Origin: Sphaerochaeta sp.
Lineage (GTDB): Bacteria > Spirochaetota > Spirochaetia > Sphaerochaetales > Sphaerochaetaceae
Assembly (NCBI GenBank): GCA_003456855.1
Contig: DMOO01000118.1
Location: forward strand, 1-5,526
Direction: 5' to 3'
DNA: 5,526 bases
The notes beneath the pieces were generated by a model. The model was given only the letters and a program-made list of their open reading frames with translations, did no database searches and was not told the DNA's origin. This document shows, in pieces, positions 1-4,718 of this stretch. A program made the position numbers and the translations under genes. Numbering within the stretch: position 1 is the stretch's first letter; every line of letters begins with the position of its first letter.

Positions 1-1397
1 ACAACATGTATGAGATCAAGGGCAGAAAGTTCCTTCAGATGCTCATCATCCTGTCTTCGATGTCCGCTCCGTTCATCGGAGCCTATGCATGGGTCAACCT
101 TCTTGGAAGGGCAGGCGTCATCACCAAGCTGATCAAATCGGTATTCGGAATAACCATTCCAAACATCTACGGCTTCAATGGAATCCTCCTGGTCCTGTCT
201 CTGAAGCTGTTCCCGCTGGTCTTCATGTATGTCTCGGGAGCAATGAAGAACGTGGACAAGTCACTTCTTGAAGCCTCTGCCAACATGGGTGTCAGTGGAG
301 CAAAGAGATTCTTCACCATTGTCATACCACTCTGCATGCCGTCAATCCTGGCTGCAACCCTGATGGTGTTCATGAGAGCCATAGCGGACTTCGGAACCCC
401 ATTGATGATCGGAGAAGGCTACACGACGTTCCCTGTCATCATCTACAACGAGTATGTGGGTGAGGTCGGAACCAACCATAACTTCGCATCTGCAATTGCA
501 GTCCTTGCAATCCTGATCACACTGGTGTTCTTCCTGATCCAGAGATACCTGACAAAGAAGAACAGCTTCACGATGAGTGCAATGAGCCACATCGAGAGAA
601 AGAAGGCCAAGCCTCTTGGAAACTTCTTCATCCACCTCTATGGCTATGGCCTCGTCGCGGTCGCACTGCTTCCTCAGCTGTATCTGGTCTATCTCTCATT
701 CAGAAAGACCAATCCAAGTGGTGAGGTCTTCCAGAAGGGTTTCTCGCTTCAGAGCTACCAGCACGTCTTCGGAAGAATGGGCAACACAATCTGGAACACA
801 ATAAGAATCTGCGGAATGGCATTGATTCTGATCATCGTCCTGGCAATCCTCATCTCCTACCTTACAGTCAGACGCAGAAATGTCCTGAACGCAACGATTG
901 ATACCCTTTCTATGGTTCCATACGTCATCCCAGGTGCCGTTGTCGGTATCTCAATGATCCTTGCATTCAACAACCGCTATCTGCCATTGGTCGGAACCGC
1001 TGCAATCATGGTCATTGCAATGTGTGTAAGAAGAATTCCGTACACGATCCGATCCTCGGTCGCAATCTTGTCGCAGATACCGCTGTCCATCGATGAGGCT
1101 GCGGAATCCCTTGGTGCCAGCAAACTCAAGACACTGGTGAAGGTCACAATCCCGATGATGTTCAACGGAATCTTCGCCGGAGCCATCATGAGCTGGGTCA
1201 CATTGATCACAGAGCTGTCATCATCGATGCTTCTGTACTCCTTCAGGACACAGACATTGAACATCGCAGTCTACAAGGCAGTCGCCAACGCAACGGACGG
1301 CAGAGCCTGTGCACTTGCAACAGTAGTCTCGATCTTCACGATCATCTCCCTGATTCTCTTCAACAAGGTCTCGAAGAACGGAGAGATCATGATGTGA
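1..1397 (+). CDS. Fused ABC transporter permease, ferric iron (FbpB/AfuB) type, 5'-truncated by the window
   Basis: Inner-membrane permease of an ABC importer, most like the double-length permeases for Fe(3+). The frame is open to the window edge (codons begin at base 3). The ATG at 6 is probably internal, because members are usually about 550 residues and 463 are visible from that ATG. Numbering from that Met, there are two permease halves, each with an EAA loop that docks on the ATPase: residues 89-109 (EASANMGVSGAK...) and 364-383 (EAAESLGASKLK...). Hydrophobic segments lie near 11-33, 55-78, 110-128, 160-180, 212-232, 268-287, 300-320, 328-342, 386-405 and 434-453, with a basic linker around 181-205. 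The stretch ADFGTPLMIGEGYTTFPV (127-144) is typical of iron-type permeases. Genes for the binding protein and ATPase should lie upstream. A terminator 24 nt after the stop makes this the last gene of its operon. Thiamine, phosphonate or polyamine transport is a less likely alternative. Confidence 0.9.
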   Translation, partial: NMYEIKGRKFLQMLIILSSMSAPFIGAYAWVNLLGRAGVITKLIKSVFGITIPNIYGFNGILLVLSLKLFPLVFMYVSGAMKNVDKSLLEASANMGVSGAKRFFTIVIPLCMPSILAATLMVFMRAIADFGTPLMIGEGYTTFPVIIYNEYVGEVGTNHNFASAIAVLAILITLVFFLIQRYLTKKNSFTMSAMSHIERKKAKPLGNFFIHLYGYGLVAVALLPQLYLVYLSFRKTNPSGEVFQKGFSLQSYQHVFGRMGNTIWNTIRICGMALILIIVLAILISYLTVRRRNVLNATIDTLSMVPYVIPGAVVGISMILAFNNRYLPLVGTAAIMVIAMCVRRIPYTIRSSVAILSQIPLSIDEAAESLGASKLKTLVKVTIPMMFNGIFAGAIMSWVTLITELSSSMLLYSFRTQTLNIAVYKAVANATDGRACALATVVSIFTIISLILFNKVSKNGEIMM

Positions 1398-1420
1398 TTC
1401 AGAATCCATTTTGATTCATC

Positions 1421-1453
1421 AAGGCAGAGGTCTTAGCACTTCTGCCTTTTTTT
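1421..1453 (+). terminator. Rho-independent terminator after the ABC permease
   Basis: Perfect 8-bp stem AAGGCAGA (1421-1428) with TCTGCCTT (1441-1448). It can extend inward by a G-T pair (1429/1440) and a G-C pair (1430/1439), leaving an 8-nt loop (1431-1438). A run of seven T (1447-1453) follows immediately. It begins 24 nt after the permease stop codon. Confidence 0.85.
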
Positions 1454-1456
1454 ATG

Positions 1457-1465
1457 TGCTATAAT
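1457..1465 (+). promoter_or_regulatory. Extended -10 promoter for the 1500-1987 locus
   Basis: TGC followed by a perfect TATAAT (1460-1465) forms an extended -10 element. No good -35 exists at 17 bp: 1437-1442 reads CACTTC and lies inside the terminator hairpin, which is usual for extended -10 promoters. Transcription would start near 1472, giving a leader of about 28 nt. An AGGAG ribosome site at 1487-1491 sits 8 nt before the ATG at 1500. Confidence 0.6.
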
Positions 1466-1499
1466 CTAAAAGACCTTTGATGGAGCAGGAGTAGAGACG

Positions 1500-1712
1500 A
1501 TGGCCAGAGATGACACTTTAGCTAAGATAGAGGAGCTTTTCCTTGACTTCAGTGGCATCTGGAGCTGGACATTCAGCTATGACTTCGAGCTTTTGGAACA
1601 CAACTGCCCAAGTCCCAATCTGTTCATCAAGATAATGCTTGAAGAGCTATACAGGGAGGAGATCGGAAGGAGCATATCATGTGCCTTGGTCCGATTTACA
1701 CCATCGAACTGA
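1500..1712 (+). CDS. Short ORF, N-terminal fragment (70 aa) with WxW / NCP motif
   Basis: A 70-residue reading frame with a good start: AGGAG at 1487-1491, 8 nt before the ATG, and a strong extended -10 upstream. It opens with a charged amphipathic helix (residues 1-15), then GIWSWTFSYDFELLEHNCPS (19-38) and an acidic helix ending LEELYREEIG. Codon use resembles the neighbours up to about residue 58. The last dozen residues (CALVRFTPSN) look like out-of-frame read-through, since the other frame at the same bases reads CLGPIYTIEL. It may be the first half of the decayed gene described for 1500-1987, or a truncated cytoplasmic protein that is still made. No signal peptide or membrane segment is seen. 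Confidence 0.5.
   Translation: MARDDTLAKIEELFLDFSGIWSWTFSYDFELLEHNCPSPNLFIKIMLEELYREEIGRSISCALVRFTPSN
1667..1672 (+). promoter_or_regulatory. Internal Shine-Dalgarno for the second frame
   Basis: AAGGAG ends 6 nt before the ATG at 1679, an almost ideal ribosome binding site lying inside the first frame. It would allow the second ORF to be translated by itself or by coupling to the first ORF, whose stop codon is about 30 nt further on. Confidence 0.5.
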
Positions 1713-1987
1713 CTGAGAATGACATGAAGAAGATGCTCAAGTATGTCTGCTGGATCTTCGACATGGTCTGTGACAAAGGGCTGCAGTACTACTTCGAGGG
1801 CAGGGATGAGGAGTTCATCCGGAAGGAGAAGGACAGGATAATGGTCCTGGCATGCGTGCGCTTCCTGCATCTTGTGGCCGTCATGGATATCGGCAAACCG
1901 GAACTAAAGCAGACCAGGGTCAATCGTGCCCTTGAACACCTGAAGGAGCTTCAGGGAAAGGTTGATACCCTGGAGACCCGATTCTGA
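1679..1987 (+). CDS. Short ORF (102 aa), C-terminal fragment or coupled small protein, function unknown
   Basis: The frame is open from 1643 and the best start is ATG 1679, with AAGGAG 6 nt upstream. The protein begins MCLGPIYTIELTENDMKKML, recalling the LGPxxT segment of clostridial sensory domains. The middle is unrecognised. It includes VLACVRFLHLVAVMDI (residues 57-72), which is moderately hydrophobic but contains charged residues and is not a clear membrane helix. The C-terminus is a charged amphipathic helix with coiled-coil character (ALEHLKELQGKVDTLETRF). Codon choice (GTC, CTG, AAG, GAG) matches neighbouring genes throughout, so this was or is translated. It overlaps the 70-residue frame by 34 nt in the -1 frame. 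It is either the back half of a frameshifted gene or a real coupled small protein. Confidence 0.5.
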   Translation: MCLGPIYTIELTENDMKKMLKYVCWIFDMVCDKGLQYYFEGRDEEFIRKEKDRIMVLACVRFLHLVAVMDIGKPELKQTRVNRALEHLKELQGKVDTLETRF

Positions 1988-2099
1988 TTGTGGATAACGA
2001 GAACTTATAGCCTCAATCGTTTTCGGAAATCCATTCCGATGTCCGTTCCCACCTTAGGATGTTTTTTGCCCGATCTCCATAAGTTTTGGTTATCGATGC

Positions 2100-2114
2100 A
2101 TCAGAACATATGAT
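2100..2114 (+). promoter_or_regulatory. Candidate LysR-type (T-N11-A) operator
   Basis: ATCA-N7-TGAT is a perfect 4+4 inverted repeat. It contains the LysR-family consensus T-N11-A (T2101, A2113) and directly abuts the -35 element of the MATE promoter. The encoded LysR protein is in the same operon, so autoregulation is an obvious possibility. Such short dyads also arise by chance. Confidence 0.35.
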
Positions 2115-2144
2115 TTGCTATCAACGTTGTTCCTTTTGTAGAAT
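2115..2144 (+). promoter_or_regulatory. Promoter for the MATE-LysR operon
   Basis: TTGCTA (2115-2120) as -35, an 18-bp spacer, and TAGAAT (2139-2144) as -10. The predicted start near 2151 leaves a leader of about 23 nt before the ATG at 2174. It matches 4 of 6 and 5 of 6 consensus positions. Confidence 0.5.
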
Positions 2145-2158
2145 GGATTTACTTGAAA

Positions 2159-2164
2159 AGGGGG
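2159..2164 (+). promoter_or_regulatory. Ribosome binding site that decides the MATE start
   Basis: The purine run AGGGGG lies 9 nt before ATG 2174. The alternative TTG start at 2153 would place this site inside the gene and has no site of its own, so ATG 2174 is preferred. Confidence 0.6.
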
Positions 2165-2173
2165 CACTGTTGG

Positions 2174-3601
2174 ATGCATGGAGACAACAAGGCGTTGTTC
2201 GAGGATACGCCTATAATGACAGCGCTTATGAAGCTTGCTGTACCGACCGTCATGGGACAGATAATCCTGGTCATATACAACATGGCGGACACTTTCTTCA
2301 TAAGCCTCACGAACAGCAATGACAAGATCACCGCAGTCACCGTGTGCATGCCTGCGTTCATGTTCCTCAGCGCCATAGCGAACCTGTTCGGCATAGGCGG
2401 ATCCAGCGTCATGTCCAGGGCTCTGGGCAAGCAGAACCATGACAGGGTCAGAAGCACAAGCGCGTTCTCTTTCTGGGGCTGCTTCTCGGCTGCCTTGCTC
2501 TATGCCCTGTTCGTGTTTCTGGTACTTGACCCGTTCGTGGACTTCCTGGGTGGGTCTGCGGTCAACGTGCATGACTTCGCAAGGGAGTATGTCATCATAA
2601 CGATAATCCTGGGCGGGGTCTTCACATCGATGAACTCGTTGATGTCACATCTCGTCAGATCCACAGGGATGGCCGTCCATGCATCTGTGGGCATAATCCT
2701 GGGCGGGGTGCTGAACATGGTCCTGGACCCTCTGTTCATGTTCGTGATCCTTCCCAGAGGGAATGAGGTCGTCGGAGCAGCGTTGGCCACAGCCCTGTCC
2801 AATGTGGTCTCCTGTTTGTACTTCATGGTGCTCCTGCTCCTGAGCAGAAGAGGCGGGAAGACGCTGATAAGCCTCAGGCTCACAAAACGGTCCTTCACTG
2901 ACAAGATCCCCAGGAAGGTGTTCAACGCCGGGTTGCCCGCCTTTGTCATGACTTTCGCAGAGAACTTCTCCTATGCCATTCTGGACAACATGCTCTCCGC
3001 CTACGGCACAGCGGTCCAGGCGGGGATCGGTGTGGCCAAGAAGATCAACATGCTGTCGCACTCCATTGTCAGAGGCATAACACAGGGGGCCCTTCCGTTG
3101 ATAGGATACAACTACTCTGCAGGCAAGAGGGTGAAGACGAAGCACATTGTCATGTCTGTCGGCCTTGTGGCCGTCTCCGCCGCGACCATCTGCACTCTGG
3201 GCATGTTCTTCTTCGCCCATTCCCTTGTTGGACTGTTCCTGGCGGCGGAGAATGCGTCCAAGGCCTATGGTGTGACCTTCCTCAGGATACTGTGCGTCGG
3301 TGCCCCGTTCTCGGCGCTTGCCTATACTTTCATATCGTTCTTCCAGGCTGTGGGACATGGTGCCGAGTCCTTCGCCCTTGCCCTTCTGCGCAAGGGGGCT
3401 CTGGACATACCCATGATGTTCATACTGCGCGGCATGGTGGGGATGTACGGCATAGTGGCCGCCACGCCGATTGTTGATATAATATGCTCTCTGGTCTCTG
3501 TGTTCTTGTTCCTCTCATTCGCCTCCAGACACCTGAAGACGAACAAGAGAAGGAAGATCTACAACCCGCAGAAGATGTGCTATGAGTTGGAGGAAGCATG
3601 A
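2174..3601 (+). CDS. MATE-family multidrug/toxin efflux transporter
   Basis: Complete 475-residue inner-membrane exporter of the MATE family (DinF/NorM-like, clostridial type), which couples Na+ or H+ entry to export of drugs or metabolites. The start at ATG 2174 is set by AGGGGG 9 nt upstream. The N-terminus is typical: NKALFEDTPIMTALMKLAVP, then NMADTFFI (36-43). GIGGSSVMSRALGKQNHDRV (73-92) is the conserved loop after the second helix. LDPLFMFV (184-191) and GALPLIGYNYSAGKRVK (305-321) are the matching family motifs in the first half and second half. About twelve hydrophobic segments can be traced, in two pseudo-symmetric halves. The basic tail (SRHLKTNKRRK) is cytoplasmic. It appears full length and intact. 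The stop overlaps or abuts the LysR gene, so the two are co-transcribed and the regulator probably controls this exporter. The substrate cannot be deduced. Confidence 0.93.
   Translation: MHGDNKALFEDTPIMTALMKLAVPTVMGQIILVIYNMADTFFISLTNSNDKITAVTVCMPAFMFLSAIANLFGIGGSSVMSRALGKQNHDRVRSTSAFSFWGCFSAALLYALFVFLVLDPFVDFLGGSAVNVHDFAREYVIITIILGGVFTSMNSLMSHLVRSTGMAVHASVGIILGGVLNMVLDPLFMFVILPRGNEVVGAALATALSNVVSCLYFMVLLLLSRRGGKTLISLRLTKRSFTDKIPRKVFNAGLPAFVMTFAENFSYAILDNMLSAYGTAVQAGIGVAKKINMLSHSIVRGITQGALPLIGYNYSAGKRVKTKHIVMSVGLVAVSAATICTLGMFFFAHSLVGLFLAAENASKAYGVTFLRILCVGAPFSALAYTFISFFQAVGHGAESFALALLRKGALDIPMMFILRGMVGMYGIVAATPIVDIICSLVSVFLFLSFASRHLKTNKRRKIYNPQKMCYELEEA
2603..2709 (+). repeat. 17-bp exact direct repeat inside the MATE gene
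   Basis: ATAATCCTGGGCGGGGT occurs at 2603-2619 and again at 2693-2709, exactly 90 bp (30 codons) apart. It encodes IILGGV twice, at residues 144-149 and 174-179. A slip between copies would delete 30 residues without shifting the frame. This may be chance reuse of codons for similar helix sequence. Confidence 0.7.
3589..3593 (+). promoter_or_regulatory. Ribosome binding site for the LysR gene
   Basis: GGAGG within the last MATE codons. It is 7 nt before ATG 3601 but only 4 nt before ATG 3598, which favours 3601. Both starts are in the same frame. Confidence 0.65.
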
Positions 3602-4494
3602 TGGATTTCCTTGATCAGAAAGTCAGGTCCCTACTTAGAATCGTCGAACTCGGAAACTTCACGAAGGCCGCGCAGGAGCTGTGCATAACACAGCCTGCCA
3701 TCAGCCGTCAGATCAAGCTGCTGGAGGATGAAGTCGGATTCAAGATCCTTGAAAGGTCCCAGTCCGGAATCCATCCAACAAAGAAGGGCGCCATCCTCAT
3801 CGATTCCCTGACCAAGATGGACAGGATAGCCAAGAACATGACCAAGATGATCCTGGACGAGCATTTCTCCGGAGTCCCGATCAATGTCGGGATCACACAC
3901 ACTGTGGAGAGCAGCCTTGTCGTGGAGGCCATTGCAAAGTACATCAAGGACAGTTCGTCCGATATGTCCACAAAGATAATCACGAACACGTCTGACTACC
4001 TGTACAAGATGCTCAAGGACAGGGAGCTCGACTTCATTGTCATGGAGGGCAAGTATTCTGATCCGGACCTCAAGACCGTCCTTCTGGGAACGGACTGCCT
4101 TGTGCTTGTGACATCTCCGGAGAGCCCGTTGGCGAAGAGAGGCTCCGTCACCCTGGATGAGCTGAAGGCGGAGAACTTCATAATGAGGCTTCCCTCGTCA
4201 AACACGATGAAGACCTTCAGCCAGGCCCTCTCTGAGAAGGGCAGGTCCATCCATGAACTCAACGTGATTCTTGAACTTGAGAACATAGCCACAATAAAGG
4301 ATCTGATCAGAAGGAACTTCGGAGTCTCCATACTTTCCAAGAGCACCTGTCTCGATGAGCTCAAGAAGGGCAAGATAGCCGTTCTGAACATAGAGGGCAT
4401 AAGCATGATAAGGGAAGTGAACATAGTCTATCCGATGGATTTCGAGTATCAGGAGACCATCCAGGGCATCCTGCAGTGCTACAACTCACTCTGA
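3601..4494 (+). CDS. LysR-family transcriptional regulator
   Basis: Complete 297-residue LTTR, the usual family length. The N-terminal winged HTH is clear: NFTKAAQELCITQPAISRQIKLLEDEVGFKIL (residues 19-50), with the recognition-helix pattern TQPAISRQI, then a wing ending TKKG. A linker helix (about 60-85) leads to a periplasmic-binding-protein-like effector domain from about residue 90 (VGITHTVESSLVVEAI) to the end. It contains the strand/turn LDFIVMEGK and the hydrophobic LVLVTSPESPLA typical of the second subdomain. The start chosen is ATG 3601 with GGAGG 7 nt upstream. ATG 3598 would add one Met and overlap the MATE stop as ATGA. The gene is translationally coupled to the exporter. LTTRs usually autoregulate and control linked genes, so targets are likely the MATE promoter and possibly the FAD enzyme downstream. 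The ligand is unknown. Confidence 0.95.
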   Translation: MDFLDQKVRSLLRIVELGNFTKAAQELCITQPAISRQIKLLEDEVGFKILERSQSGIHPTKKGAILIDSLTKMDRIAKNMTKMILDEHFSGVPINVGITHTVESSLVVEAIAKYIKDSSSDMSTKIITNTSDYLYKMLKDRELDFIVMEGKYSDPDLKTVLLGTDCLVLVTSPESPLAKRGSVTLDELKAENFIMRLPSSNTMKTFSQALSEKGRSIHELNVILELENIATIKDLIRRNFGVSILSKSTCLDELKKGKIAVLNIEGISMIREVNIVYPMDFEYQETIQGILQCYNSL

Positions 4495-4508
4495 GCCTGG
4501 AGTTCACC

Positions 4509-4694
4509 ATGTGCGAGAACTACAACGGAACATGCTTCCTTCTCCACCACTGCAGAGGGGACAGGGAGAGCTGCCCTCGCTTTGCGGATCTCTCGCCGTT
4601 CGGAACATCCGACATCGGGCTCCAGAATCATGGAAGCAGAAGGGAAACTGAATCAGGAAAAGAGGTGCCAAACCACGATTGTATGATAGAATAG
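4509..4694 (+). CDS. Small cysteine-rich protein (61 aa), unknown function
   Basis: A small ORF lies between the LysR gene and the FAD enzyme. TGGAG (4498-4502) sits 6 nt before ATG 4509, and the gap from the LysR stop is 14 nt, so co-transcription and translation are plausible. Cys residues at 2, 9, 15 and 22 give the pattern C-x6-C-x5-C-x6-C, with His13-His14 between them (MCENYNGTCFLLHHC...CPRF) and a further Cys at 58. This could bind zinc or an iron-sulfur cluster. Residues 1-33 use codons like the neighbours. The second half is hydrophilic and featureless and overlaps the next promoter, so the true end or integrity is uncertain. A longer frame from 4476 would overlap the LysR gene and has no better ribosome site. 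I do not recognise the family. Confidence 0.5.
   Translation: MCENYNGTCFLLHHCRGDRESCPRFADLSPFGTSDIGLQNHGSRRETESGKEVPNHDCMIE
4684..4692 (+). promoter_or_regulatory. Possible extended -10 promoter for the FAD oxidoreductase
   Basis: TGA followed by TAGAAT (4687-4692) forms an extended -10, same hexamer as the MATE promoter. No recognisable -35 is present at 17 bp. The predicted start near 4699 gives a leader of about 20 nt. It overlaps the stop codon of the small Cys-rich ORF. Confidence 0.4.
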
Positions 4695-4718
4695 TCCTCA
4701 ACAATATTGGGAGGACCG

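Larger units (their letters stand above)
1500..1987 (+). pseudogene. Probable frameshifted remnant of a regulator sensory-domain gene
   Basis: Two overlapping frames together look like one ancestral gene. Frame one (from 1500) gives an N-terminus with GIWSWTFSYDFELLEHNCP, similar in pattern to the sensory domain found before the HTH in many clostridial regulators (W/Y-rich opening, then LL..NCP). The second frame carries CLGPIYTIEL, matching the LGP(V/I)(Y/F)T motif I recall from later in that same domain. The change is to the -1 frame, near 1660-1680, and a net loss of 1 mod 3 bases would explain it. In the recalled family roughly 50 residues separate the two motifs, against about 17 here, so one internal deletion could account for both the gap and the shift. 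No HTH domain follows. The rest of the second frame (from about residue 25) does not match the family and is unrecognised. The family assignment is from memory of the pattern and is moderate to weak. Confidence 0.5.
1988..2173 (+). other. Intergenic region upstream of the MATE gene
   Basis: Non-coding, with lower GC than its surroundings. It holds a 6-bp hairpin, TCGGAA (2023-2028) with TTCCGA (2034-2039) and a 5-nt loop, without a T-tract. A weaker bulged stem, CTTAGGA (2053-2059) with TCC-A-TAAG (2076-2083), is followed by TTTT (2084-2087) and might be a poor terminator for the preceding locus. The MATE promoter and a putative LysR-type box lie in its right half. Confidence 0.5.

Noticed and set aside
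6..8. ATG at position 6 as the true start of the permease
   Set aside because: The frame is open to the window edge, no ribosome site is visible in the five bases before it, and family length requires roughly 80-90 more N-terminal residues.
2095..2102. Palindrome GATGCATC near the MATE promoter
   Set aside because: An 8-bp palindrome alone is likely by chance, and it overlaps the better-supported T-N11-A dyad without extending it.
2153..2173. Alternative TTG start for the MATE gene, seven codons upstream
   Set aside because: It has no Shine-Dalgarno, it would swallow the AGGGGG site, and the extra residues (KRGHCW) do not resemble MATE N-termini. It also falls almost at the predicted transcript start.
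2090..2572. Reverse-strand frame of 160 codons spanning the MATE promoter
   Set aside because: The composition is low-complexity and charged, there is no ribosome site, and it lies antisense to real MATE codons. Treated as a shadow.
2645..3358. Long reverse-strand open frame (237 codons) under the MATE gene
   Set aside because: Its product is rich in His, Gly, Glu and Gln with no recognisable domain, as expected for an antisense shadow of a GC-richer coding strand. The + strand is a clear full-length MATE transporter.
4598..4612. Short hairpin TCGGA-ACA-TCCGA considered as a terminator after the LysR gene
   Set aside because: Only 5 bp with a 3-nt loop and no following T-run, and it lies inside the Cys-rich ORF.
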